From assembly GCA_002900995.3 (NCBI GenBank), contig CM035311.1:3038001-3102000 (forward strand): a stretch of DNA of 64,000 nucleotides. Reading direction: 5' to 3'. Positions 49,390 to 61,027 of this stretch are shown here, in pieces. The translations under genes were made by a program, and so were the position numbers. Source of the stretch: Ganoderma boninense (Eukaryota; Basidiomycota; Agaricomycetes; Polyporales; Polyporaceae). Every line of letters begins with the position of its first letter. Positions within the stretch are counted from its first letter, which is position 1. The notes under the pieces were generated by a model. That model was not told the DNA's origin, searched no databases, and was given only the letters and a program-made list of their open reading frames with translations.

Positions 49390-51040
49390 ATACAGCTTAA
49401 GGTCAGCGCCGGCCGCCACCTTCCACGTCAGGTCCTACCCCAGATATCCCAAGGCTCAATGTGTGGAGGTGCCCAACTCGGTTGCGCTCGAATGCCAGAG
49501 GGAGAGATCCACCGCGCACTGCGTCTTTCTTCATGCAGATGCTTACCCTCCCGTGTTCAACAGGGGGCTGCCAAAATCTCACAACTGTCGCTTTTACCTG
49601 TGACTGGGACACGATCATCTTTGAACATCAAGTTCCGAGACGACACTTTCCAGTCAGCCACCGCCCCGCGCGCTGCTGCTCTCATCCCGTCCTACCAACT
49701 CCTCGAACCAAGCACTGTCTTGCGCCCCACCTCCGTCGTCCTCGTGGAGACCTTGCTCTTGACTCCCGACGAGCCGCAACAGTATCGTGGCCCATTACTA
49801 CACGCGCATTCACCCTCCCTGAGAAATAGTATCACCTCGAGCACGACAGTGCGTTCTGCCGCTTTCTTCTTCCTCTCGCTCTCACACGCGTGGACGCTAG
49901 ATTTGTCCCCCTGTTCTACATCCCTTCATTCCAAGGGACAGCTCTCGTTGACGACCCCAGGCCTCAAGATCTGGCACTGAGAGTCCGGGGTCAGCAACCT
50001 CCGATCTTCGACCACACCGAACAGTATATTGTCGTCAGGGCTGCGAAGCGAAAGTGCAGCGCATCAGAGATAGAGACAGAGAAGGAGCCACAAGGGACGA
50101 GAGTCAGGACGGGCAGAACACGGCAGCGAAGGAATACGGGTAGACAAGTTGACCAGGGTCGAGGCGTGGAGAGCGCGTCAGGCGCGAAGAACCAGGACTG
50201 GAACTGGGACGGGTCTGGTGCCGAGGAGGAACAAGTCGACCAGGCCGGCACAGAACAGGGCTCTGCCTCATTCGCAGACTAGACCTGGGCGGATGCGCCA
50301 CCCGCCTTCGATGTCACGACGTACTTCTCCGTCATGCGCGAAAGTGGATAGGGCAGCTGAGACAAGCACGGGCGATCATCGATTTGTGGTCTTCAGCCCC
50401 TTAGGGTGAGTTTTTGGTCGTCCTGTGCAGCCCATCAGTTTGCTCACAAATAGTACGTCTTCACGGCTATGCCAGAATCCGAGATGTTTGCCCACCTAAG
50501 TTCCCTTATCCTCACGTCCTCCACTCACCCGCCAGGTCTCTTGGGAAGGCCTGTCCGATCTCGAGCCTTCCTCTCCCGCCCTGCGCGATGGAAGGAGCCA
50601 TTACCCGCCTGCATCACGCATGTCAGACTGCTGCCCACCTCTTTCCTGCTCCCTACGCCCAACTCTATGCGTTGTCGCAGCGACGCTCGCCGCGCTCGAG
50701 GCAAATATCTGCTGAGCTCCGCGCCCTCCACATATCCGCAATCCTCCTTCGCTTCCGACCACGAACATAGAGTGCTCACCGTCTCATCTGCGGTCTGCTC
50801 TCGAAGACCGTCTCATTCGACCCAGCGCGAGCTCAGGGGTATCGGGGGGGGGGGGGGGGAGAATGCACTGCCTGCGAAGACCCAAGAGTGCGAGGACCTG
50901 GCCGCGAGCCGGAGCCTGGAGGTCAAAGGAAGCAGAGGGAGGGCAAGCGGTCGAGGTCGAATTCGCGCAGAGCGCAGCGGGTGAAGAGGACGAGGAAAAG
51001 GGGCGTCGAGTGGGCGCGTCGTGAGTCCTTCGTTGCACAT
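49390..51040 (+). pseudogene. TRM82: TRM82-like degenerate copy A1'' (unit 3)
   Basis: Counterpart of 1131-2800. The KLKVWTVAET segment appears as CCAAGGCTCAATGTGTGGAG near 49450, with blade pieces at 49570-49650, the LTPDEPQQY stretch near 49765-49790, and a linker at 50040-50300. The C-terminal part (50560-51030) contains a run of 16 G where the unit 1 copy has 6. Many stops; no product expected. Confidence 0.7.
50844..50859 (+). repeat. Poly-G tract (16 G)
   Basis: Homopolymer of 16 G inside the decayed TRM82-like copy A1''. The equivalent position in unit 1 (about 2498) has six G. Could also be a sequencing or assembly length error. Confidence 0.9.
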
Positions 51041-51487
51041 GGCGGGAAAATTTATGGGCTTCACCGCATGACTGGCCCAGTGGAATCTCAGGACGACGAG
51101 GGCAAGGAAGAAGGGCATGCTGCTCGAGACTGCGCGGCTTGGAGATCTAAGACAGGCAAGTTCAGATGGGCCGGTGATAGGGGTAGGGGGAGAACAGATA
51201 GCGTCAACGTAGGTACTCATTGTCGTTGAGGTGGCATGAACGAGCGGAAGGATGTTGACGGATGCCATGCTATTTGTTCCAGGAGAGCGTGAGGTGGCCA
51301 GCGATGCGCCGATTTCGAGGTCAGAGAGGCTCGTCTAGATGGAATCTGAGGGAACGAGTGAGAGACAGATACGAGAAGCAAGTCACAGGCAGTTGGAAAA
51401 ACAAGACGAGGGTGCTGCTGTCGACGGCCTGGAGTCGAAGTCGGCGGCCCGGCTAACGCTGCGGTTGCCGCTCGGGAAATGCGTGAG

Positions 51488-51502
51488 GTCACACCGAGTG
51501 AC
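51488..51502 (+). promoter_or_regulatory. Mutated GTCAC-type motif upstream of A2''
   Basis: GTCACACCGAGTGAC, the degraded form of the motif at 3062-3076, at the same distance before the TRM82-like first exon. Confidence 0.3.
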
Positions 51503-51556
51503 TGGCTGGTCACAGCCTGAACTCGAGTCCGAGTCACGGCAGGCTCCCTCAAGCTC

Positions 51557-53512
51557 GTGCTCCCTCCCACCGAGACCCAGACTGCTGCTTGCCTGCTGCT
51601 TGCTGGAGTTCGGCCTTGTTGTTTCGATGCCCGCATCCCGTCTCTGATTGTGACAAAGCACTTCCCGTGCTCTGGAATCCTCCGTGTCGCCCCCGTCTCC
51701 CGCTGCTGGCAGCCATCTCGCTCAAGGCTGGCATCCAACACGACCGAGAACTTGACCTCCAGGCATCACCCTCCACTACCGCGCCCATCTTATGTACTGC
51801 TATCGATGCAGCAGCCTTGCATATTGCGACCAACAGGAGAGGATGAAAAGCCCGAGGTCTGGTCGGTGACTACAGCAACTCGGAGACCCCAAGTGAGAGG
51901 TACGATTGCGCGCCGTATCTTCCTTCATACGTATTCTAACCCTTCTACTTTTACACAGGACTTCACGGGAATATACAGACGTCGAATTTACCTGCGATGG
52001 GATTCAATAATCATCAGCAATAGGCTCCATGATGCCTTCAGGTGAGTCGCTGCCTCACACCTACGCTCTTGTCCTGTCAATCCGACGCAACCATAGATAC
52101 CTACCCCATCCACCCATCCATTTCCTATCCAATTATTCATCCGATACTCCGCCCCTCGCGTCAAGACACGGGAAACACTCAGACGGCACCCCGATCCTCG
52201 ATCACGCCTCCCTCCCGATGATCTTCCTCTTCCTCCGACAAGACGCATGGTCGAGCAAGCCGGTCCGCCAGCACCTGAGGATACGGTATGTAGCGATGCC
52301 GCCTCGAGCACGAAAGGTGCGTTCTGCCCCTCGCTTCATGCTCTTTCGACGCCCTGACCTGGGGCGCAGTAATGTCAGCACTCGACGTTCCCTCGTTCCA
52401 ACAGTCGACTCTCATCTCTCAGTGCGACGGCCCAGTGCTCAAGGTCTGAGACTGCGTGTTCGACAAGCCTATCGCTGGACATCGTCTTCGATATCGTCGA
52501 ACCAGTCGCTCAGGCCCCGACCACGAAGCGGTAACGAAGACGGAGCGATTAGAATGGAAAAAGAGAGGAGCTGCAAGCTACAAGATCCAGAAGGGGCAGG
52601 GAATCGTCGCAGTTGTGCAGCTCGATCTCGTGGCTAGGATACAGGTCAGGACAGGTCAGGAGGGTGCGGAGGCCAAGACACGGCCAGGGCCGCCAAGGGG
52701 CAGCAGGGTGACCAGTCCATCGCTAAAGCAGATGCTTGCACGCCCGAGAAGCAGACATCCCGAGTCCGTACGACCCCCCGTACGCGATGTAGTCGATCTG
52801 CCGATGGAGGCGAGGACGGGTGATTTCTGTTCGCCGTGCATGGTGAGTTTCTTGCTCCCGTTTTCGCATCATCGGCCTGTTCATGCGATCTAGGACATTC
52901 GACACCCCCCACTTCTGGGGACAGCATGTCGCTCCCTCGGTCCCGCACGCAACCGCGCTCCCTGTCCTACCGGTCGCCATCGCTTTCGCTCTGGACGGCA
53001 CCCTGCCGACATTATTCGATGTCTAAGGAGCAGATGGTGAGCAGATGCAGCTATCCTCCCATTCGAAACCACTATTGGTCAGCTTCTCCGGGAGGAGAAA
53101 CGCCGTACGTCCTGTCCTGTCCCTGTCTGTTGGAGCTAACCGATTGCCGCCGTTGTGCAGGTTCAAGTAATGTCAATCGCACTCGACTGCTGCTGCGCAG
53201 CTTCGGTCGCGCTGCAGAAGTTCGCCGACTCCGTGCACGACACACCCACCTGCTCATCCATAAATCGCTCCCTGAGGTTGCCGCGATCGACCTGGAGTGG
53301 GCGGGAAGCGGCTTGCGTAGGGTGCTCAGAGGAGAAAAGGCTTCGCTCGGCAAGATTCTGTAGCGTCGAAACAGGGAGCCGAGACGGGCCAGAAGCTGCG
53401 GGCGGAGGGGGACTACGGCTGGCAGATCAAGCGGTCGTGGTCGAGCTGGAAGGGTGCGGACGGGATGAAGGTGGAGGATGGAAAGGACGTCGAAGTGGAT
53501 TCAGCGTGAGTG
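51557..53512 (+). pseudogene. TRM82: TRM82-like degenerate copy A2'' (unit 3)
   Basis: Counterpart of 3131-5165, with the same layout and the same ancestral splice sites (GTGAGTCG near 52042, GTGCGTTC near 52317). The exon with DGTPILDHASLP (about 52180-52220) stays open further than in unit 1, where the TGA occurs. Later exons (VSTRRSLVPT frame at 52376 onward) are out of frame. The tail ends near 53512 with a GTGAGTGCG word, as in unit 1. Confidence 0.7.
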
Positions 53513-53689
53513 CGATGCTTCGTGTCGTGTGCTCGCGCGTGTGCTGGCCGTGGTTCACATGTCTTGCTCGCCTGTGTGACAGATACCTTGTTTTGACCTT
53601 GCTGTAGGAAGGTCAACTGCTTGATATACGGGCAGCGAAGGGCGGTCGGGTCGAGGAGAGGTGCGAACACGTCAATGGGTAAGGAGTCG

Positions 53690-56150
53690 GTCGCATCCTG
53701 ACATCGATTCCGAGTCGGTCGTCCGACACCGCCAACCCCAAACGGATTCGTGTCCCGGGATGGAGACTGTTGCACGATGAGTCGAGTGTAAGTGCTTTCC
53801 ACATACTGGAGCATGACAGCCTGATTGGAGGAGGCGTATTCCTTCTAGCAGCTTCGTCAGAGCCAACCTGCTCGAAGCCGCCTGGCAGCGATGACATCTG
53901 AAGCAAGGGTGAGCGCCAGGAGCAATGTTATGCTTCACCTGTATTCTCATGGTGCAAGGTGTTCAGAGCTGGTCATCCGAATGCAGTGCTGGACTCCGTG
54001 CAGTCATCAAAGTTGCTCAACGTACCCATCGGCGCCATGCAAGATGTGCGACCGGAGTCGGATCCCATACATCTCTTCTTCAACACCGTTGCCAGATAGT
54101 TGGATACGACGGTCGACTTGTCGCGCCCAGAATGCTCGTAAGCGGGAGCCAAACCTACAAAATCAGGAGTATCTACACGGGAAGCGCAGCGGGAGGCTTA
54201 ACGTCCCGCAAGGAACGTAGGTCTGTTGCATCATGACGTCGTAACTGGCTCCCTCAGGTGTTGCCGTCTGTAGAAGATGAACCGACGCGGCAGCTCAATG
54301 GCTCATTCATCGCGACCGATGGTGTGAAGCTCTCGGCTCTGCGCCGCCCTATTCTGCACCCCGGCGGAGGCGTTCAATATCTTTCGAGGTGCGAGGTGGA
54401 GACATCTGGACCCCGCATTCCATACGTGTAAGTCTTCCAAACGACCGGGATATAGGCAACTAACCGTAAATGTTGTCGTTGCTTGCATTTCGGGCAATAT
54501 ATGCTAACGAATTCCTGGCCTATGCACAGACTGATGACCACGCCTTGTACCTCCTAGTATCGAAGTGGAAGAGGACCATTTCTCGCGTGGTGCTGTATGA
54601 GCAGACCGCGGGGCGCAATCACCCGGGTGACGTTCTAGAAGAGGTCCTGCCGACGGACTCTCACATTGTGCGGGACCACGAGGCAGTGAAGTTCGAGTGG
54701 GCAGTCTTGAGCACGAACGAGTTTGAGATGGCGCGGCGCGACGCAGTATAATAGGGTGCGTATCGCGAGAATGTCGAGTGCGAACGGCTGCTCGTTCTTT
54801 CACCTCCCAAATATACGCGACCATGCTAATTCGAATTCTTGCAGACGTACAAGTCATGCGGCGACGAGCGGGACACCGTGAAGTTGACGTACACTCCGAT
54901 GAGAGAGGAGGAAGAACAGGAGTGCGAGGACGCATTCGTCGAGTCATGGTTGAATTGGAGTCGCCTTCAGACACAGCGTGGGGCCCAACCTGAAGAGGGA
55001 CTGCGACTTAAAGCTTAAAGCTTTCAACCCAGGCATTTTCAGCCGCTCCAGGAGCGCCACGAACGTTGAGAAGACGCTCGCCCCTGCCGTCGCCGCATCG
55101 GGGGATGACGTCGTGGATATTGAGGGACGTCAGCGGCGCACGCACGATGAAGCAGGCGAGGTCCGCCACAGAAGGCCACCGCCAGGAGTCGAAGGGAGGC
55201 AGTTCCTTTATGGCATCTCATCCTTCATGCCGCTGCTGTCGTTCGTGGATGGCATCATGGCAGCTCAGAGTGCTTCAGCCGCACAACTGTCACAACAGGA
55301 CCGTCCATTGGAGGACAACGGTGACGATGTTGGCGCGTGGTTCTGATTTTGTGTAAGCGTAACGTTCCGTACTGACGTGTCCGGGCAATTAGTGCAGAAC
55401 ATATATATATATATATATACACTAATAGTCTACCGAAACTCCTGCTTGTCCCGTCCTTGGACTCCTGCGGCTTGGAGTCTGACGTTCGTCTCGAACATTC
55501 AATCCACTGTCGTCCGTCTCATACACTCGATTGTTCCAGAAGACGGAGTACCTGCACCGAGATGGCGGCACGTGCCCCCTTGTCTTCGCATCCCAATCAC
55601 CTCCATGACTGACCATCTCCGACATCCAGGCGATGTTGCGAACGCAGATATCTTAGTGAACGTGTATATGTCTTGTTCAGCTTCTCGACTCCTGGCCAGG
55701 TGTCAGACTCAGGTATCCTGTGCACACGTATCCTGGCCAATTCCCGGTATGTATACGCTCGGATCTACGAGACCCGGCAGGACTACTGCAGCATCCTGCT
55801 ACCAATGAAAGGCGGCGGCGACCCCTTCCTCACGTACTGTCTCGCCAAGGAAGACGAGATTACACTCGAGTGCAAGCAGGGTCGTCCGGTTTGAGGCCCA
55901 GGAGATGCGCCAAGTGCCAGGCGGGAGCAAACGTAATTCTACTCCGTGTGCGACTACAAAGTGGTCGAAGTTGCATGAGAAGTGAGTGCGAACAATGGAT
56001 AATCGTGAAGCTGACGCACCACAAGGACGAGCAGGAGCATCACAAGACAGTCCTTGCGGAGGGTTACCGCCCTATGCGTTGTTGCGCTTGCCCGGGCAAA
56101 GACAGTCGTGGGCTGCAAGGTTGACGATACCACCCTTGGTCTTGGTAAAA
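53690..56150 (+). pseudogene. Unrecognised multi-exon gene or remnant Y (unit 3)
   Basis: A series of exon-like stretches on the + strand with donor-like ends: 53690-53789 (GTAAGTGC), about 54305-54430 (VKLSALRRPILHPGGGVQYL, then GTAAGTCT), 54520-54750 (KWKRTISRVVLYEQTAGRN, ending with TAG), 54845-54960 (TYKSCGDERDTVKLTY) and 55690-55890 (YVYARIYETRQDYCSILLP). Read in order they suggest a beta-rich protein, but the frames do not join cleanly and the family was not recognised. The left part matches 5330-5720 in unit 1. Confidence 0.35.
55401..55419. repeat. AT dinucleotide repeat
   Basis: Nineteen bases of alternating A and T (nine and a half units), in a non-coding stretch. Confidence 0.9.
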
Positions 56151-56978
56151 TTTCTTCTGGGAACGCAAACGAGATTGGAAAGGAAGGTACAGGTATATAG
56201 GCTGAGGTTGCCTTCGTTCTCATGAACACTGTTCTCGCTTCATCGTAACGATCATCAGTACGCTCTGGCCTGTGGTGTTTGTTTGTTACTGAATTGATTT
56301 GTCTCGCTCTCGTTCAATTGTTTAGGTGCTGGACGGTCAGCCCATGCACTCAACGTTGAAGGTCGTTAGAGGTTCGTCTTCTAGCACTAAATCTTCTGGA
56401 GCCGTTTGTGTCTTGCTGAACCGACTGCCCTGCTAATAGATATTCACAACAGGCATCACATCGATTCTGGTCAGCAAACACTCGGTGCAGAATACATCAT
56501 GCCAGTGATCATAGGTACAAAACAAATATCCAAACCATTGACCAACGACCCCAGAATACAGTTTAGCATATCTCGAAGCAAAGTCCGTTCACAATGCAGC
56601 CTTATCTGAGAAACACAACCATAGCTCAAAACACCATCCATCCTGCACTCCCCGACAACACTAGATGCACTCATGCATCACCGTCCTATATATCCTGCAG
56701 ATCGCCGTGCCAGGCTGCGTCGCTGGACTCGCCGAGGGCTGCACTGTGCCACGTTACGCCTCGGTGACCGAGTCCACTTTGGACCGCTTCCCTGATACCA
56801 AATTGCCAATGCTCTCGGGCCCTCTACCCTATACCTGCGAAGCCTCAATGCTCATGGATACTCGAACCCGCCAGAAGAGGATCGTCATCCGAATGCACAT
56901 CTGGATCGTTTCTTCCTCTGCCTCCGGAGTCCCTGACCAGCCAACACGGCTGCTCGGGTGTGACGCGTGAGCGGGAAT
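56151..56978. other. HET 3' flank (unit 3)
   Basis: Matches 14570-14964 and 38360-38816 from about 56270 on. No gene seen. Confidence 0.45.
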
Positions 56979-59203
56979 CTATGAGGAGCCTGTCTCGGGG
57001 CTCTGCTGGCCGTCGGGGCTCTGCACCCTTCGCCGAAGGTGGCGGAATGCGCTCATTGCCCGCTTGTTCCAGTCCGTGTTCAGCCATCGTGGCGCGTCAA
57101 CGTGGAATCGGTGCTTGAGAGGTACAATCTCGACCGCGAGGCAGTACTCGGAGATCCACCCTAGGTGGAGGTTGAGGTTTAACCCGAGCCGGCGTCCAGA
57201 TGGAAGTGTGATCGTGATCTGCTGGGGTTCAAGGCTCAAAGCCCATGAGCCAGGATCTCGAGTCCTCGCGTCCCAATCTACCGTGGCAGTCGTATTGTGA
57301 CCTTGAAGTAGTCCTCGGCTCGGAGTGCCTTTCTGAACACTGCAAACGGGCAACATCGTCTGAACAGAGGCTCGAAAAGTCAACTCCTGGTTGCATCGCT
57401 TCAGTGGTACCTGTGCGTTGGGTGTCGGTGTGGATGGCTTGGAAGCTGAGTGTGTCTGAGGGCCCAGGTCCGCCACGAAGAAGGGATATTTCTCCCAGTC
57501 CTGCGCATCGTCATCTGGTTTGGAATAGTGTGTGGTCAAGTCATGGAAGTACTCGATGATGATGGTAACATCGATGTGAGAGAGTGTGAGGCAATGGTAG
57601 ACCCGGCCGTCTGACTGGTCTCCTTCGTGCAAGACTTCGAAGTCCACCTGGTATCCCTGCGCCTGTAGAGCGCGCCTGTCATCCCCAGGTAGTGTCAAGC
57701 TGATACTGTCATGGCCCCAATACCACAAATCAATGCAGCCACTGTTGTTGCGGGGATTTCTCTGTATGGGCGATATCTCTTGAGGTGTGGGAGAGGGGGT
57801 AGCAGGCTCGATGTCGACATTCAAGTAGTATTCAGACTTCCACGCAAGATCGAGGCCAAGTCGAAGGGTGAGTAGTGCTCCAGTCGGTGTGGTGAGGACG
57901 ACACACTTCTGCTCTAGGCGCCAATTCCAGGGCGCGCTGTCGAGCCACTGCACAAAGTATGGACCATCCTGCACGGTCTTGAGGCTCATACTACCAGACT
58001 CCACTGTGACGCGGGCAACGATCACAAGTTCGTGCAAATCTGAATCTGAACTGAAGCCGTAGGTGCTCTGCACAGCGTCAAAGTACTTCACCACGATGGC
58101 AAAGTTGTCTGGACTGGAGGTGTCGGTAGAAGTGAGAGTGAGAGTGTGGGAGCCATAGGAGGGGCGCAGGCTTGGGTCGATGACAAGATGAGCGGAGTAT
58201 CCCTTGGAATTGAGAGCTCGTTGAGCTGATCTTGTCAAAATCAGATTCAAGGCTTGGTGCTCAGTGAGAGGTCGAGGCATGGGATGTAATAATTCCTTCG
58301 AGTGAGGATGGAGTGGTGTTCCAACATGCTCCAAGTTGATAGATGATCCAACATCAACATGAATGTCGTATCGAAGCCGAGATATAAGGCGCAGCGCAAG
58401 CCGCAATGTTGTTGACTCTCCAGAATCCATGGCGAGGTGTAGGTACTGTGCTGGCAGAGTTGTTGTCCATAGATCATCAGCAGTCCAAATGGCAGCGCTA
58501 TAGGGTGGCGACAACTGGAAGCGAGTATTCATCTCAGGAACCTCCGCGCCAGGTGACAGGATCCAGACTTGAGCCGCAATTGCCACAAAGTTGTGATCAC
58601 GGGGTTTCATGCACCGATAACGAATGTGGATCTTGAATATTTCATTCGAGAGAACGAAGGAAAAGGAAGACTCAGAATCGTTGTTGGCCCTGGCAGAAGC
58701 TCGAATGTGTGTGACTGTGTACCCGTCCGCCTGGAGGATAGCCAAAGTCAATGTAGGAAGGCTCAAGCTCACGATGTCACCACTGGGAACCCCCCGAAGC
58801 TGTGGCTTGGTGTCATGAAGCTTGGGGTGAGGAAGATACACGGTCCTATTTGGCTGTTTGAGGGTCTTCTGGATGAGGAAGATGTCGTATATGGGAAGAG
58901 TGAATAAACTGTCAAGGATGGCAGTCCCAGAGGACACGCCATTGAACTTGCTTGGCAGGTACAGTGATTCAACCTGAGCATCGTGGGTGCGCTTATAACA
59001 CAGTCGGCAGAAAAGCCGCTGTCTATCATTGGCATACTGGGAGCGGAGGACGACGAGATACCATGACACATTGTCTACCCAGTTTTCGACATTTGGGTTG
59101 AGAGCTCCCAAGGGGAGTAGACAGAGCTGGGTGCGGACACCGTAGGGGGTACGAGTGTATTCCTCCAGTGGAAGTTCGAGGGACCTGATCGAGTCTTCCA
59201 TGC
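56979..59203 (-). pseudogene. HET-family gene copy 3, N-terminally truncated
   Basis: One long exon, open for 743 codons from an ATG at 59210, matching HET copy 2 from about its residue 357 on. It keeps all three C-terminal modules; LRLGLDLAWKSEYYLNVDIEP-type strands are clear. The entire HET domain is missing because similarity stops at 59203. The nearest usable start codons (59210 and 59201) lie at or beside the junction with foreign DNA. The C-terminus is also different: after the third module it ends with a short basic stretch (FRHLRRRVQSPDGQQ) instead of the 230-residue acidic tail. If expressed, it would give a module-only protein without the death domain. Confidence 0.8.
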
Positions 59204-59239
59204 ACATCATTACATCAATATATACTATGTTTGTTACAT

Positions 59240-59530
59240 ACCCGGCCGCGCAATATGTCTGGCCTCGGTAGGGAACCGGCCCCGGCCGGGGTCCGCTGTG
59301 TAGTAGTCCCGGGTGCCCGGCCGGTCGCTGTCCGGGTACCTCATATTGTATGCTCCGTATACCACTTTGTAGCTATGTCCGCGGCACAATACGTTCATGT
59401 TCATGATATACGCTACATATATTCTTCGTTGTAAAGGTTTTGATCCCCCGAAAGCGCAATATTCCGATGGCTACCGGCCGGTCAGGCAGGCCACCCACAA
59501 AGTATGTCGGCCGGCCAGCCATGCCGCGGA
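59240..59530. repeat. GGCCGG-rich subterminal region
   Basis: At least six CCGGCC/GGCCGG words occur near 59242, 59278-59292, 59314, 59475 and 59508, embedded in AT-richer DNA next to the truncation point. Such clustering is unusual for this window. Confidence 0.55.
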
Positions 59531-59667
59531 ACGTTAATAAAATGTACGATCTATCGATTCCTTTGTACTATTCCATTCGCTGTTGTAGTTGGAACGACGT
59601 GTGTGCATGTACGAATGTCCTTGCCAGTCATATAAGCCACACTTCAGTCATACAGCGTATAGAAACA

Positions 59668-60884
59668 TCACTCCTGCATATCCTCCCACAACTCGTCAAT
59701 CCCTATGCCCCTCCTCAACAATGCCAGTTGATACCCATGCCAGTAAGCCGGACTCGTTGAGAATGGGGTGTCCTGGAGTGTCCGAGCTGTCGTTTCTGCC
59801 GCTTCGAGTAGCTCTATTGTTGCGGAGATTTTGTCTCGTTTCGCCCGCAGGTGCGCCAAAGACCGGTGCACGGCGGCTTTTGGACTTTCGGCGTGAAAGT
59901 CTTGAGGAACCTCGAGTTGATCTTCGGAGTAGAGAGAGAGAGGAGGGGATGTTGTGCTCGCCTCCGTTGGTGTCGCAATGGTTAATCCTGGCAGTATTCC
60001 GTCAAGGATGCATGGCGATGGGGTCACTGGGATGAGTATATGAAGTCAGTCGACGTCGCACAATTGGATTGAAGCTATGCAGAATTTGTCGCACCGTCTA
60101 GAGAAGCTGTCGGGGTCTCTGTAGTGGGAGATAAGGCCTCGGAGTCTTCAACATTGGAGCAGTGCCCATCCCACGAAGGTGAGCCGATCTTCACGCCCAC
60201 CACAGGCAAGGAGAGGGCCAATTCCGTCAAATCGTCCTCATCGTACCCTTCGTCAGCCTCCGGGAAGTCGTGACTGCCACCGTTATTCGCCTGGTCGATG
60301 ACACAGATGCTGCCGGAAGCCTCGCCGACAACAGGAAGCTTCAGGTCGTAGTCGTCAGCTGGCACTCCAACGACCGGCAGCCTTAGGTCGTAGTCGACAG
60401 GCAACTCTCCAACGACCGGCAGCTTCAGGTCGTAGTCGTCATCCGGCTGTCCAACGACTGGCAGCTTCATGGGGGGCGGGGAAGCCTCTCCCACAATTCT
60501 GTTCAGTGATGGCGGTGTACCAGGTGTCGGGAAGCGAAAGCGAACTTGTTTAGAACCTATGTAAGCAAGTAAGTCTCAGAAAAGCTATACAGCAACCATA
60601 TGCGTACTTTCACTGGAGGCTTGAGCGGTGGTACGATTGCGCAAAGCAGACTGAAGACGTTCTGTCCGTCTGGCAGACTGAACACCGCGATCTGGGCTGG
60701 CAAGGGGTGGCGAGCGTTTTTTCCGATGCGCCTTGTGCCAACCTATAAGCAAGAAATTCAATGGGTCGATAAATCTCCCGGTTGCGTTTATGCCCACCAC
60801 GGGTCCGAGCCATAGAGAACGTGTTTCTTGAGGAACGACGGTGGCGGCGGGGGCGAAGGTGGTGCCGGGTTGTGCCGCACCCAT
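59668..60884 (-). CDS. Unrecognised 365-aa protein with tandem KLPVVG repeats
   Basis: Three exons: 60884-60608, 60556-60095 and 60026-59668, with introns of 51 and 68 bases, GT..AG ends and matching phases; total 1098 bases including the stop. The ATG at 60884 begins MGAAQPGTTFAPAATVV. The middle exon contains three 14-residue repeats of the form KLPVVGxPxDDYDL plus a fourth KLPVVG and a later SLPVVG, separated by acidic spacers. The last exon is helical, with a likely coiled coil (HRSLAHLRAKRDKISATIEL) and the ending RRGIGIDELWEDMQE. There is no signal peptide and no Lys-Arg processing sites. It is transcribed divergently from the gene at 61028, 143 bases away. The function is unknown. Confidence 0.7.
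60325..60468 (-). repeat. 42-base coding repeat (KLPVVG units)
   Basis: About three and a half tandem copies of a 42-base unit encoding KLPVVG followed by an acidic DDYDL-type spacer, inside the 365-aa gene. Confidence 0.85.
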
Positions 60885-61027
60885 GACAAGTGTAAGTCAT
60901 GCGCCCGGAGTCACGGCCCGAGTCTACATCGATCGCCATCTCCGCAACTCCCTCCATCCCACTTGCCATCTCCCTTCACCCTGTCGCACCTATTTCTGAG
61001 TCGTCTCAACTTGTTCCCGACTTGCCC
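60885..61027. promoter_or_regulatory. Bidirectional promoter region
   Basis: 143 bases between two head-to-head start codons. C/T-rich toward the + gene (repeated CCATCTCC/CCCTTCACC words), as in many fungal promoters. If translation of the + gene begins instead at the upstream ATG at 60899, only 14 bases would separate the two coding regions. Confidence 0.45.

Larger units (their letters stand above)
48242..59203. repeat. Segmental duplication, unit 3 (truncated)
   Basis: Third copy of the tandem unit. It starts with the same TRM82-like trio as unit 1, lacks about 6.4 kb that in unit 1 carries TRM82-like B copies and Old Yellow Enzyme sequence, then resumes with the HET 3' flank and HET gene. 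Similarity to the other HET copies stops abruptly at 59203, inside the coding region, where unrelated DNA begins. Confidence 0.85.

Noticed and set aside
48431..49603. 390-codon open frame
   Set aside because: It joins out-of-frame pieces of remnant X, A0 and the start of A1. Only short stretches match TRM82, and it crosses a position where the conserved frame changes.
55401..55419. AT repeat as a transposon end or origin
   Set aside because: Simple dinucleotide repeat without inverted partner or duplicated flanks.
60325..60468. Secreted repeat-peptide precursor (KEX2-processed type)
   Set aside because: No signal peptide and no Lys-Arg processing sites between the repeats.
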